A stretch of 55,232 nt of DNA from Bacteroides fluxus YIT 12057 (GCF_000195635.1 NZ_GL882646.1:1-55232), one strand, 5' to 3'; counted from the stretch's first letter, positions 1-8,022 are shown. A program made the numbers and translations. Notes: a model not told the origin generated them from the sequence alone.

Positions 1-120
1 ACGGGCAGTATAGCCACACAGTGAGTGCTTACAAACGTCTGCCGTCTGTCACTACATGTATATTCACATGATAGCCCATTAACAGCTTCTTCCTCCTGAT
101 AAACCATATGGTTGTGGACA
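1..120 (-). pseudogene. Decayed copy of the neighbouring hypothetical gene
   Basis: Read leftward, about 24 codons between roughly 120 and 48 encode VHNHMVYQEEEAVNG followed by LSCEYTCSD. This matches FHNYMGYQEEGAVYE / LLWEYECSD in the gene at 290-643 at about 15 of 24 positions. No complete open frame surrounds it, and the window edge cuts it off. The simplest reading is a tandem duplicate that has decayed. Function unknown. Confidence 0.45.
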
Positions 121-289
121 ATTCTGTCGAATAGGATAATGCCTGGCTGTTGAAAGCTATCAAGAATCATATTATCAAATATCAGAATCAAGCAAATTAT
201 CAGCACTATTTCGAATCAGTGTCGATAATTTGCATACTACCGATTTTCAAATAGATTGCCGATGTACGTCAGCCGATGAAAAATAAGAG

Positions 290-643
290 TTAAGTAGCCC
301 TAATCTTCTCTACTTCCTGCCATTCTGCAAGAGAGACAATCGCTTGGTATTGCTCCTTAGTCAAAACCGAATTAGTATCGTCCGAGCATTCATATTCCCA
401 CAGCAGTTCATAGACAGCGCCCTCTTCCTGGTAACCCATATAGTTGTGAAAGGAGTCGGGAACCAGCCGCACATAATCTTCTTCAAGCAGAATTCTTAGG
501 AGTTTTTTTGCATCGTATATCAGCAGCGGTGCCCCGGCCTTATACAGAGCCGTAGCCACCTCAATGGCCAGCCTGACATTGGACGAGTAACTGTTGGCAC
601 CACTTTGAAGAAAAGCAAAAAGCAGTAAAATCCTGATTTCCAA
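290..643 (-). pseudogene. Hypothetical protein fragment, unknown family, N-terminus missing
   Basis: An open frame of 117 codons with no ATG; its only upstream start is a TTG at 643. From about residue 19 it looks like real protein (SSNVRLAIEVATALYKAG, then LLIYDAKKLLRILLEEDYV), and its C-terminal third is repeated in decayed form at 1-120. I do not recognise the family. The duplicated, protein-like C-terminus and the weak N-terminus suggest a gene whose 5' part was lost, perhaps when the adjacent integrase-bearing element inserted. Confidence is higher that it was once coding than that it is expressed. Confidence 0.4.
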
Positions 644-665
644 GCGAAATCGGGATTTTTTATTT
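628..665 (+). terminator. Terminator-like hairpin
   Basis: AAATCCTGATTTC (628-640) pairs with GAAATCGGGATTT (646-658) with one mismatch and is followed by a T-rich tract on the plus strand. It sits between the gene fragment and the integrase and may insulate the integrase from upstream transcription. Confidence 0.5.
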
Positions 666-684
666 TCCCTAGGTACGCAAAAAA

Positions 685-751
685 CGGCAAAATATTACCG
701 TTCGAGGTGGAGCAAAAGGTGGAGATAAAAGGTGGAGCAGAAATCTCCACC
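685..751 (+). repeat. GGTGGAG repeat cluster upstream of the integrase
   Basis: GGTGGAG occurs at 706-712, 718-724 and 731-737, with an inverted CTCCACC at 745-751. GCAAAATATT lies just upstream, near 687. The cluster ends about 65 bp before the integrase promoter. Spaced short repeats next to an integrase gene are typical of arm-type binding sites for CTnDOT-like recombinases, or of excisionase sites. A related arrangement, GCAAAATATT then GGTGGAGCAA, recurs near 22022-22052. Function is inferred. Confidence 0.45.
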
Positions 752-814
752 GAATTACGACCTTTTTCACTGATTGTCAATATTTTGCATAGCAAGAAAA
801 CGGATACGGTTTCC

Positions 815-822
815 TACTTTTG
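815..822 (+). promoter_or_regulatory. Bacteroides-type -7 promoter element for the integrase
   Basis: TACTTTTG fits the TAnnTTTG -7 consensus of Bacteroides and ends 24 bp before the ATG at 847. It supports that ATG over the in-frame TTG at 820, which would lie upstream of the transcription start. Confidence 0.6.
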
Positions 823-846
823 TACAAACTAAAAACTGTAGGAAAA

Positions 847-2085
847 ATGAAAAGAAGTTCATTCAATGTGCTTTTCTTCTTGAAGAAGACCAAGCTGCTG
901 AAAAACGGAGAAACATCCGTGTGTATGCGTATCACTGTAGATGGTACGCGAGTTGAAAACAACATCCGCAAAAGCATTGACCCGTCTCTCTGGAGTCAGG
1001 CAAAAGAATCCGCCAGAGGCAAAAGCCGTAAATCATGCGACCTGAATGCTTATATCGAGAATGCGAGAATCAAGCTCCATCAGATTTTTTGTGAGTTGGA
1101 AGAACAGAACCAGCCTATAACGGCACGTCTGTTACAGGAATTTTTTTTCGGACAGGACAAAGAACCGGAAGCGGTACGCACTCTCATTGGTACCATGCAG
1201 GAGCACAATGACCAATGCCGTGCCCTGGTCGGGAAAGACTATGCCCTGATTACCGTTCGCCGTTATGAAAGCTGCAAGCGCTATCTTGCCGAACTTATCA
1301 GACAGAAATACGAAAAGGATGATCTGCCGCTGGCGGAAGTCAACGGTGAACTGGTACGTGCCTTCGAATTTTATCTGAAGACGGAAAAGGAATGTCAGCA
1401 GAATACCGTCATCCGTTATATGAAGTGTCTGAAGAAGATTACCAATCTGGCACTGGCCAATGAATGGATAGCCAAGGATCCGTTTATCGGTATCAAGTTC
1501 CACGAAAAAGAAGTAATCCGTGAATTTCTTACCATGGACGAACTGCTGACCATCTACCACAAGGAGTTTCCTCTGGAGCGAATCACCGTAGTCCGTGATG
1601 TTTTTATTTTCGCCGCCTTTACCGGTTTGGCTTTCATTGACGTACAACAACTTTCTCCTGAGCATATCGTAAAAGACAACAACGGAAATCTGTGGATCAG
1701 AAAGCCGCGTCAGAAAACAAAGAACATGTGTAACATTCCGTTGCTGGATATTCCTTTGGAAATACTGAGGAAATATGCAGATTATCCTGCCTCTAAAAAG
1801 AAAGGAGTATTGCTGCCTGTTCCCTGCAATCAGAAGATGAACAGCTACCTGAAAGAGATTGCCAACTTGTGCCAGATAAAGAAGAACCTGACCACACACC
1901 GCGCCCGTCACTCGTATGCCACATCTGTCTGTTTAGCCAATGGAGTCAGCATTGAGAATGTAACCAAAATGCTTGGTCACTCCAATATCAAGATGACGCA
2001 GCACTATGCAAGGGTACTCGACAGTTCCATTCTGAAGGATATGAATAATGTAAGGAGTGTGCTTTCAAGCAATCTTTCTCGTTAA
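847..2085 (+). CDS. Tyrosine recombinase/integrase, CTnDOT family
   Basis: A 412-residue site-specific recombinase likely to integrate and excise the surrounding element by strand exchange through a tyrosine. The N-terminal third resembles the arm-DNA-binding domain of Bacteroides integrases, followed by a SAM-like core-binding domain and the catalytic domain. Visible catalytic motifs are HRARHSYAT (about residue 350), LGHSNIKMTQHY and the nucleophile Tyr near residue 385. The usual first catalytic Arg motif reads FAAFTGLAFIDV, without Arg. The IntDOT group is known to lack that Arg, so this is probably not a defect. The start is placed at ATG 847 because the -7 promoter element lies at 815-822. 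No excisionase follows directly; the nearest HTH excisionase-like genes are at 5.8-6.5 kb. Confidence 0.9.
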   Translation: MKRSSFNVLFFLKKTKLLKNGETSVCMRITVDGTRVENNIRKSIDPSLWSQAKESARGKSRKSCDLNAYIENARIKLHQIFCELEEQNQPITARLLQEFFFGQDKEPEAVRTLIGTMQEHNDQCRALVGKDYALITVRRYESCKRYLAELIRQKYEKDDLPLAEVNGELVRAFEFYLKTEKECQQNTVIRYMKCLKKITNLALANEWIAKDPFIGIKFHEKEVIREFLTMDELLTIYHKEFPLERITVVRDVFIFAAFTGLAFIDVQQLSPEHIVKDNNGNLWIRKPRQKTKNMCNIPLLDIPLEILRKYADYPASKKKGVLLPVPCNQKMNSYLKEIANLCQIKKNLTTHRARHSYATSVCLANGVSIENVTKMLGHSNIKMTQHYARVLDSSILKDMNNVRSVLSSNLSR

Positions 2086-2248
2086 TAGCAACCCATTCAA
2101 ACAATTCAGAAATTATGTTGAATCATTCTATCATACGGATAATAAGCCGCAAATTCTGCGGTTAATTATCCGCATGAATACCAGACAAATCTCCGAATCA
2201 AAAGAAATACCCATCAGTCGCCTATTTCCTCGCCGTCCATAGAAGTTA

Positions 2249-2359
2249 GTACAGACTCTCTTGAAAGCGAAAAGGTCTGGCGGCTATGCCGTTTCGGGCA
2301 GAATCTTCCTCTTTCAGAGCGTATTCAGCCCGAAAACCTTTTCCCTTTCACGTCTGTAC
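2249..2359. repeat. Long imperfect inverted repeat of unknown role
   Basis: GTACAGAC (2249-2256) pairs with GTCTGTAC (2352-2359). Further in, GAAAGCGAAAAGGT pairs with ACCTTTTCCCTTTC, and GTTTCGGGC (2291-2299) with GCCCGAAAAC (2328-2337). The result is a roughly 110-nt stem with bulges. It is too long for an ordinary terminator. The stretch 2086-2621 has no convincing gene and consists of this hairpin plus the IS110 leader. Confidence 0.5.
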
Positions 2360-2460
2360 AATGAACGCCGACGGCAGCGGAAACAAGCGACTGACCTTAG
2401 ATTTGTAGCCGAAAATAAATTTAACTTTGTGATGAATTAAAAACTTTGAAAGAAAGGAGT

Positions 2461-2520
2461 GCAAAGAGTGAACCAGGAGCGACCGAGAATAAGATTCATT
2501 TCCGTATTTGGACTCTTTGC
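2461..2520 (+). ncRNA. Candidate IS110 bridge-RNA stem-loop
   Basis: GCAAAGAGT (2461-2469) pairs perfectly with ACTCTTTGC (2512-2520) around a loop of about 42 nt, 100 bp upstream of the IS110 transposase start. The region from 2561 to 2590 has repeated GTTAAGGTT / GTTAGGTT words. Bridge RNAs of IS110 elements are structured transcripts with two internal loops that pair with target and donor DNA. The position and the stem fit, but the guide loops have not been assigned. Confidence 0.4.
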
Positions 2521-2621
2521 TTTTCCCAACCCTAGACCTGTATAAGAATATAACACATAGTTGTTAAGGTTGTTAGGTTAAGGTTAGGTCCTTCCTTTCG
2601 CTTAAATCCCAGTACAAATAT

Positions 2622-3620
2622 ATGGATAAGATTTATTTTATCGGCATTGATGTCTCAAAAAAGAAATTGGACATTTGCGTTATGCTTAACTCAAAGGTGG
2701 TTATTGAAGAACAAATTGTTAACCACACACAAGCAATCGTACAAGCTGTAAGTCGGATTAAGGATGATTTGGAAATTAACAACGATGAATTTGTCATTTG
2801 TGCAGAACACACCGGACAATATACATATCCATTGATATGTGCATCCAATTCTCTTTCATTTAAATTGTGGCTGGAGAATCCCACTCAAATCAAATACTCA
2901 TGTGGAATGACCAGAGGCAAGAATGACAAGGTTGATGCCCGTCGTATTGCAACTTATGCTTTTCGTTTTTTCGACAAAATGAAACGATATAAACGCCCAA
3001 CAGACGAGGTTATAATGCTAACCCAATTAGAGGCAGAAAGGACGATGTATGTTACTGATTTGGATAAATATAAGACGATTCTTACTGACCAAAAAGATTT
3101 TATTCCAAGTGCTATTTATGCCCCAAAAGCTAAAAGGTTAAAATCCCTTATAATGTCATTACAAAAGACGATAGATGCACTAACGGATAAAATGAATGAA
3201 ATTATAAGAGGTTCTAAGATGCTGAATCGCCAAATGCAATTACTTACATCTATTGATGGCATAGGCCCTGTTATTGCACTAAATATGATTATAGCAACGG
3301 AAGGATTTACAAAGTTTGAAAATGCCCGTCAATTTTGCTGTTATGCCGGTGTTGCACCTTTTGCATATACCTCAGGCAGTAGTCAGCACTCACAGAACAG
3401 GGTTTCCTTACGGGCAGCCAAGTATATGAAAGCTCTATTGCATATGGCAGCGGTGGCAATAGCACATCGGAAAGGGGGTGAGCTGAAAGAATATTTCCAG
3501 AGGAAAGTAGAAGAAGGTAAAAACAAAATGACCGTATTAAACGCAATCAGAGCCAAACTTGTAGCAAGAATGTTCTCCGTTATTAAAAATGACCGCATTT
3601 ATCAACCTATTTTAGGCTGA
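2622..3620 (+). CDS. IS110-family transposase (DEDD recombinase)
   Basis: A 332-residue transposase. The N-terminal RuvC-like DEDD domain shows the acidic residues at D10 (FIGIDVSKKK), E62 (CAEHTG), D102 and D105 (GKNDKVDARRIA). The C-terminal Transposase_20 domain contains LLTSIDGIGPVIAL and the SGSS stretch expected to hold the catalytic Ser. In this family, recombination at the target is directed by a bridge RNA encoded in the element. Length is typical for the family and the frame is intact, so the copy may be active. The ATG at 2622 lies after the non-coding leader. Confidence 0.92.
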   Translation: MDKIYFIGIDVSKKKLDICVMLNSKVVIEEQIVNHTQAIVQAVSRIKDDLEINNDEFVICAEHTGQYTYPLICASNSLSFKLWLENPTQIKYSCGMTRGKNDKVDARRIATYAFRFFDKMKRYKRPTDEVIMLTQLEAERTMYVTDLDKYKTILTDQKDFIPSAIYAPKAKRLKSLIMSLQKTIDALTDKMNEIIRGSKMLNRQMQLLTSIDGIGPVIALNMIIATEGFTKFENARQFCCYAGVAPFAYTSGSSQHSQNRVSLRAAKYMKALLHMAAVAIAHRKGGELKEYFQRKVEEGKNKMTVLNAIRAKLVARMFSVIKNDRIYQPILG

Positions 3621-3675
3621 AAAATTTGCTCAAATCATAAGAATACGGAAAAGTCAGAAAATAAAAAATAAAACA

Positions 3676-3716
3676 GCATATAGATGGAAATTAAAATCAC
3701 GTCCGATTCTATATGC
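3676..3716 (-). terminator. Hairpin downstream of the AbiE operon
   Basis: GCATATAGA (3676-3684) pairs with TCTATATGC (3708-3716). Read leftward, the stem is followed by a T-rich run, which suits a terminator for the minus-strand AbiE operon ending at 3804. It may alternatively belong to the IS110 right end. Confidence 0.45.
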
Positions 3717-3803
3717 CGTTTTCATCACTTAAAGAGGGATATTTTTTAGAAATGCAATAAAATGGGCAGGCGATAAACTGCGCTCCCTCCAGAAAAGTTA
3801 TTG

Positions 3804-4712
3804 TTACTTTGTACTCTCAAAGAATTGTCGTAACTTATCTATGCCAAGACGGTGTTTCTCCAGATTCTCCTTTTTCAATTTTGCAATATTCTGAAGTTTC
3901 CATTTTACGGATGGATATCCGCTCAGATCTCCAGCACAGCATTTACTCCAGTCAGGTGTACCTTCCTCAAAGGATAGTAAGAACTCCATGTCTGTATCGG
4001 TTAAAGCGTCATTAACTAAAGCGATCAGATTTTTCCGCGCTTCTTCATAATCTGAATAGTTGAACTCTACATCAGACATTCCTTTGAACTGTTTTTCAAG
4101 AACTTCACTTTGATCAATCGGGTTCGGCTGCAAAGACTCTATTATCGGTTTATCACTGCCGAGCAAACAAAGAATAAAACCGGCTTTGACATCATCAAAA
4201 GAAGACAAATCCATGTATTTACAGTCAAACAAATCTCTGGGATGCTGACGACTTAATGCAGCCGCAATCTTACCTCCATATAATTGGGAATATGACACAT
4301 TGCGGGCTTTACATGCCATACTGAATTCCTGTTGGGATCTCTCGCAAAGCATTCTCTCCTCTGTACTTCCTATAATGCCCCTTTTAGTACCATTCACTTC
4401 TATTTTTACAGTTGCACCATTCAATGTACACTGCAATTTCCATACATCATATTTGGGAATAACCTTGATTCCGGGTATGGATTTCTCGATATATCCTTTC
4501 AGTGTTTCAAGATGGCTTTTTATAGTTTTGAGACTTTCCTCCCTTCCTTGCACAGGAATATATGTCAGGTCAATGTCAACCGAATAGCGAGGCATATTCT
4601 TGTGAAAGAGGTTTATGGCCGTACCACCATGTACGGCAAAATCCTTGATACGATAAACAGAGGGCATAATACGTATCAACAGTGCCACCTGTTTTTTATA
4701 TAGTTCATTCAT
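3804..4712 (-). CDS. abiEii: AbiEii-type nucleotidyltransferase toxin
   Basis: A 302-residue protein with the nucleotidyltransferase signature HGGTAINLF followed by RYSVDIDLTY (about residues 26-50), where the GG pair and the DID aspartates form the catalytic site. AbiEii/AbiGii toxins of type IV toxin-antitoxin systems modify host RNA with NTPs and cause growth arrest that blocks phage spread. The ATG at 4712 is preferred over the TTG at 4718. It overlaps the end of the antitoxin gene by 8 nt (ATGAATGA), which implies translational coupling. No truncation is visible. Confidence 0.88.
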   Translation of the reverse strand: MNELYKKQVALLIRIMPSVYRIKDFAVHGGTAINLFHKNMPRYSVDIDLTYIPVQGREESLKTIKSHLETLKGYIEKSIPGIKVIPKYDVWKLQCTLNGATVKIEVNGTKRGIIGSTEERMLCERSQQEFSMACKARNVSYSQLYGGKIAAALSRQHPRDLFDCKYMDLSSFDDVKAGFILCLLGSDKPIIESLQPNPIDQSEVLEKQFKGMSDVEFNYSDYEEARKNLIALVNDALTDTDMEFLLSFEEGTPDWSKCCAGDLSGYPSVKWKLQNIAKLKKENLEKHRLGIDKLRQFFESTK

Positions 4713-5469
4713 AATCAAACAATTCTTTAGGCACAGTTATTTTATACTTACTTATATATATACCGTTTTCCACCAGTTGCAATTTGGATGTTCCTATGTC
4801 TATTTTCACCATGTCCAGCATTTCGAACCAATAGTGACCGGCTTTCTCAGCCATATAAAGGAACATACGCTTTACTCGTAGATTTTTTATTGTTTCCAGC
4901 AGAGTCTGAACAACATCTGCACGAAGTGACGTCAGCTGTTCCATAATATAATATAAATCCATATAGCCATATCGGTCGGGGGCAAGCAACATGCATTCCA
5001 TGAAAGCCTGTTCCGGAGAAGAGACAAGTAGGTTTACTCCTTCCACTTTAACAGTCGAAGTCTGAATTGTGGTAAACATATTCGTTTCAAACGGTTTTAT
5101 TGTTCTGTCAAAATAATCGGCATTCATCCATTTGGGAATACTTATCCCTGAATGTGCCACCATCAGAACTGGTTTACCCATCGGGACATAGTGGTTGAAC
5201 CCAAACAATTCCAATGCGGAATGGGCTGCCACACGTAGTTGCCTGTTCAGTTGGTTATTATAACATGACACAGCGGCATACGCGGATAACTTATCACCAG
5301 TTCGATATACAACGCCTTTTGCCAATGAAGTCAACCATCCTGATTGCCTATATTTGCTTATCAGCTGATCCGAATATCCGTTTTTTTTCAGCCATTCTGA
5401 AAAGTAAAGGCCGTTTTTCGTCCCCATTCGTAGCAGAAGATCTATTTTATTAGCCAATTCTACACTCAT
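4705..5469 (-). CDS. abiEi: AbiEi-type antitoxin / transcriptional regulator
   Basis: A 254-residue AbiEi-family protein. These have an N-terminal winged helix that binds the operon promoter and a C-terminal domain needed to neutralise the toxin. The N-terminus (LISKYRQSGWLTSLAKGVVYR) fits the winged helix. Conserved blocks LVSSPEQAFMECML and VKRMFLYMAEKAGH are shared nearly unchanged with the paralogue at 26806-27567. It is the first gene of the AbiE operon, has a TAnnTTTG promoter at 5499-5506 and overlaps abiEii by 8 nt. Confidence 0.87.
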   Translation of the reverse strand: MSVELANKIDLLLRMGTKNGLYFSEWLKKNGYSDQLISKYRQSGWLTSLAKGVVYRTGDKLSAYAAVSCYNNQLNRQLRVAAHSALELFGFNHYVPMGKPVLMVAHSGISIPKWMNADYFDRTIKPFETNMFTTIQTSTVKVEGVNLLVSSPEQAFMECMLLAPDRYGYMDLYYIMEQLTSLRADVVQTLLETIKNLRVKRMFLYMAEKAGHYWFEMLDMVKIDIGTSKLQLVENGIYISKYKITVPKELFDYE

Positions 5470-5498
5470 AGTTTATTATAAGCTCTTGTATTCAACTA

Positions 5499-5506
5499 CA
5501 AAGATA
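5499..5506 (-). promoter_or_regulatory. -7 promoter element of the AbiE operon
   Basis: CAAAGATA on the plus strand is TATCTTTG on the coding strand, a TAnnTTTG match 30 bp before the abiEi ATG. AbiEi proteins repress their own operon, so the operator probably lies around it. AT-rich sequence continues to about 5600 without a gene. Confidence 0.6.
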
Positions 5507-5690
5507 GCATAATTTCCAGTTATCACACAATAATAGTTGCTTTTATTCAATAATTATACACCTGTAATATAGTTATACCAAATAAAAACAACTCTTAAGG
5601 TTATGTTTACATAAAACACTTATAGTGTGTACGTCTCTTTGTGCCATATTGTTTATCTTGGAATCAACATCAAGCCGCTTTTCGAGAATC

Positions 5691-5753
5691 TTTCTCCCTA
5701 CTTTTAATCTTTTTCTCCCCACTTTATTTGCTTTTCTCCCTACTTTTTTCAAT
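5691..5753. repeat. Three tandem 21-bp repeats (iteron-like)
   Basis: TTTCTCCCTACTTTT recurs with exact 21-bp spacing at 5691, 5712 and 5733, with small changes (the middle copy has CCCC). The minus-strand reading frame across it only yields KVGRK heptads, so the repeat explains that frame. Regular helical-turn spacing suggests a protein-binding array, perhaps for excisionase, integrase or a replication initiator. Confidence 0.6.
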
Positions 5754-5763
5754 AAAACAAATA

Positions 5764-5804
5764 GAATCTGCATCACCCACATGTTTGATAAGTGATACAG
5801 ATTC
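5764..5804 (-). terminator. Terminator of the excisionase-like gene
   Basis: GAATCTG-c-ATCAC (5764-5776) pairs with GTGAT-a-CAGATTC (5792-5804). In the minus direction it follows the stop of the HTH gene at 5824 and is followed by a T-rich stretch. A further AGTGATAC at 5811 repeats the right arm with 20-bp spacing. Confidence 0.55.
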
Positions 5805-5823
5805 CAATAGAGTGATACCGATT

Positions 5824-6129
5824 TTATTCATTAAGTCGGTACGCTTCCTTGTACCCTTTCATCAGTGTCTTTTCTATGTCAGAAGCCCGGTAGAGAATCT
5901 TGCCGCCTACCTGTGTGTAAGGCAGAATGCCGTTGTTGCGGTAGTCCTGTAAGGTTCTCCGGCTCACTTTCAGCAGGTATGCCACTTCCTTGTCCGTCAG
6001 CAGTTCATCGCCATAAGCAGACGGTTGCCGTTTTTCCAACAACTTTTCGAGCAGGGCCAACAGCCTGTCGAAATTCGAATGGAACGTCTTTACCCACTCG
6101 TGGTCCTTTTCTCTGATTTCATTACTCAT
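5824..6129 (-). CDS. Excisionase-like helix-turn-helix protein
   Basis: A 101-residue MerR-type/HTH_17 protein. The central part, LLTDKEVAYLLKVSRRTLQDY then RNNGILPYTQVGGKILYR, is the winged helix-turn-helix seen in Bacteroides excisionases (Xis2c-like). The N-terminal half is helical and may dimerise. It follows a paralogous gene at 6171-6491 after 41 bp, so the two are likely cotranscribed. Such pairs normally sit beside the integrase of conjugative or mobilizable elements and control excision. The nearest integrase candidate is 847-2085, now separated by the IS110 and AbiE genes. Confidence 0.8.
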   Translation of the reverse strand: MSNEIREKDHEWVKTFHSNFDRLLALLEKLLEKRQPSAYGDELLTDKEVAYLLKVSRRTLQDYRNNGILPYTQVGGKILYRASDIEKTLMKGYKEAYRLNE

Positions 6130-6170
6130 ATGCTCTTGATATTGGGTTATACATTATTCTTGAAACTCGT

Positions 6171-6491
6171 TCAAATAGTCTTTCCTTTCCAGCGGGCTTC
6201 CTTACGTTTCTCCTCCACATTCCCGACCACTCGCTCTACATCCTCAGGACGGTAGTAAGTCCTGTTCCCGATTTTTGTAAAGGCAAGCGTCCCGTTATCC
6301 CTTAAGGTCTGCAAGGTTCTCGGACTGATACGCAACCTGCGGCAGACCTCGTGGTTGTCCATCCATTCACTTGTTTCCTTTCCGCCGTGTTCACGGCACA
6401 GACTTTCCACCCGCTGCACGAAGCGATCCAGCTTGGCGGCTATCTCCTCGAAAGTTCTTTTTTCAAAGCTGATGATTTCCATTGTCTTCAT
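6171..6491 (-). CDS. Excisionase-like helix-turn-helix protein, second paralogue
   Basis: A 106-residue HTH_17 protein with the motif WMDNHEVCRRLRISPRTLQ then TLRDNGTLAFTKIGNRTYYR, clearly related to the gene at 5824-6129. The start is ATG 6491, with an in-frame alternative ATG at 6482. It is the upstream gene of the pair. The IS3 element inserted about 110 bp upstream of its start and may have separated it from its own regulatory region. Confidence 0.8.
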   Translation of the reverse strand: MKTMEIISFEKRTFEEIAAKLDRFVQRVESLCREHGGKETSEWMDNHEVCRRLRISPRTLQTLRDNGTLAFTKIGNRTYYRPEDVERVVGNVEEKRKEARWKGKTI

Positions 6492-6658
6492 TATTTTGAG
6501 TTAAACCTAAATGTTTGTGCTAAGTAAAGATAAAAAACAATGCATGCCGCAACTCTGACATTCTGTATCATCAACTGTCGACATATTGCATAATGAAATG
6601 AAATGTCTTATACTGGCATAGGTAGACATATTTACAAACTTATAAATATGTTACACAA

Positions 6659-7036
6659 ATGATTCCAATTCGTAAGCATTACAGTGAAGAAGACAAACTA
6701 TCTCTTCTTCGTTCTTATTACCAGTCGGGCATGAGTAAACGTTCCTTCTGCCACCATCATGGTATTTGTGGTATAACTTTGTTAAATCGTTGGCTGCAAA
6801 AGTATGATTATCTGTCCGAACAGCTATCTTTGCCTTCAGAACCAGCATCGACAGCCATGCCCAATCGTAGCAAAGAAGAGTACAAAGAGGAGAATGCGCA
6901 ATTGAAAAAGCGCATCAAGGAACTGGAGAAAGCCCTTTCTTTCTCCAAGTTGGAGACGGAAGCTCGTGACCTTTTGATTACTCGCGCAGAAGAATACTTT
7001 AACATTCCCATCAGAAAAAAATCTGGGGCCAAATAG
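6659..7036 (+). CDS. IS3-family transposase OrfA
   Basis: A 125-residue helix-turn-helix protein that binds the element ends. The N-terminal HTH (YHYQSGMSKRSFCHHHG-like region, residues about 15-45) is followed by a Leu/Glu/Lys-rich coiled coil (ENAQLKKRIKELEKALSFSK). It ends at TAG 7034-7036, after the slippery heptamer A AAA AAA at 7015-7021. A -1 shift there enters the orfB frame and would give the OrfAB transposase. Confidence 0.85.
   Translation: MIPIRKHYSEEDKLSLLRSYYQSGMSKRSFCHHHGICGITLLNRWLQKYDYLSEQLSLPSEPASTAMPNRSKEEYKEENAQLKKRIKELEKALSFSKLETEARDLLITRAEEYFNIPIRKKSGAK
7015..7021 (+). promoter_or_regulatory. Programmed -1 frameshift heptamer of the IS3 element
   Basis: A run of seven A falls exactly as A AAA AAA in the orfA frame, and the orfB frame is continuously open from this point through 7063 (residues IWGQIVTELVSRRN). 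This is the canonical IS3-family slippery site used to make the fused transposase. Confidence 0.75.
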
Positions 7037-7062
7037 TAACGGAACTGGTCAGCCGGCGCAAT

Positions 7063-8022
7063 ATGAAAGTAGCGCCGGCTTGCCGTCTGTTTGGCCATTG
7101 CCGTCAAGCTTACTACCAGTCAAGAGCTGACATTGAGACCCGCCTGAAGCGGGAACGCCTGATACTGGATGCCGTCCGCGAAATACGCGTTGAGGACCCG
7201 GGCATCGGCGGCTACAAGTTGTGGATCATGCTCACCGTGCTTTTCGACGCCGGTTTCGTTCCCGGCAGAGACAGCTTTTATGCGCTTCTGCGCCAGCACC
7301 GCCTGATGCTTCCACCCCGTAAAGTCCGGCATACCACCAACTCCAACCATCGCTACCACAAATGGAAAAACCTGACCAGAGGGCTCTGCCTGACATCAGC
7401 CAACCAGCTGTGGGTCAGTGACATCACTTATACCCCATTGGCAAATGGGGATGTCTGCTACCTGCACCTGATTACCGATGCATATTCCCATAAGATTGTG
7501 GGATGGGTGCTTACCCATACCCTGCGGGTATCGGCCACCATTGACGCATTGCGACAGGCCATAAGGCAGGCTGTTGAAATGAAAGGGAGTGAAAGCCTCA
7601 CCGGACTGATACACCACTCCGATCGTGGAGTGCAATATTGTTGCGACCAGTATGTGTCGCTTCTCCAAGCGCATGGCATTGCTGTCAGCATGACAGAGGA
7701 TTACAAACCTACGGACAATGCGGTTGCCGAACGTGTAAACGGCATTATCAAAGTGGAACGCGTCTACCGGCAACGGTACTTCAATGGCATAGAACACGCA
7801 AGGAAGGTAATCGAGCGTTACATACATTTCTACAACTACCGCAGACCGCACATGAGCATAGGCTACAAGATACCCGCCGTGGCGCATCTGGAGACAGGAG
7901 TACAGACAAAAATGTGGAAAATGAAAAAACACGATGCCAATGACAAGAACAATGAGAAGGATGCAGTATCTTTGCAAAACCAAACAACAAGCCCGGGCGA
8001 AGGCACATGCCGGCGCACCTGA
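7063..8022 (+). CDS. IS3-family transposase OrfB (DDE integrase)
   Basis: A 319-residue rve-family catalytic domain. DDE residues lie in WVSDITYTPL (first D), HHSDRGVQYC (second D) and NAVAERVNGIIKVE (E, 35 residues on as expected). The N-terminus carries the HTH_21-like IGGYKLW segment. The functional product is probably the OrfAB fusion made by frameshifting; initiation at ATG 7063 is an alternative. The C-terminal 40 residues are low in sequence complexity and run into the right end of the element. Confidence 0.9.
   Translation: MKVAPACRLFGHCRQAYYQSRADIETRLKRERLILDAVREIRVEDPGIGGYKLWIMLTVLFDAGFVPGRDSFYALLRQHRLMLPPRKVRHTTNSNHRYHKWKNLTRGLCLTSANQLWVSDITYTPLANGDVCYLHLITDAYSHKIVGWVLTHTLRVSATIDALRQAIRQAVEMKGSESLTGLIHHSDRGVQYCCDQYVSLLQAHGIAVSMTEDYKPTDNAVAERVNGIIKVERVYRQRYFNGIEHARKVIERYIHFYNYRRPHMSIGYKIPAVAHLETGVQTKMWKMKKHDANDKNNEKDAVSLQNQTTSPGEGTCRRT

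Larger units (their letters stand above)
2400..3720 (+). mobile_element. IS110-family insertion sequence, boundaries approximate
   Basis: A DEDD transposase gene (2622-3620) is preceded by about 200 bp of structured non-coding DNA, as expected for IS110 elements, which carry their guide (bridge) RNA in a terminal non-coding region. IS110 elements lack clear terminal inverted repeats, so the ends cannot be fixed by eye. About 2400 and 3650-3720 are estimates. It lies between the integrase and the AbiE operon. Confidence 0.6.

Noticed and set aside
1132..1911. A 259-codon minus-strand frame inside the integrase
   Set aside because: Antisense shadow of a well-supported tyrosine recombinase.
2561..2590. 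Telomere-like GGTTAAGGTTAGG words
   Set aside because: Only a few irregular copies occur, inside the IS110 leader; chance or guide-RNA sequence is more likely than a replication or telomere element.
5573..5782. A minus-strand frame with repeated KVGRK units
   Set aside because: The peptide repeat is just the 21-bp DNA repeat read in frame; no start context or homology is evident.
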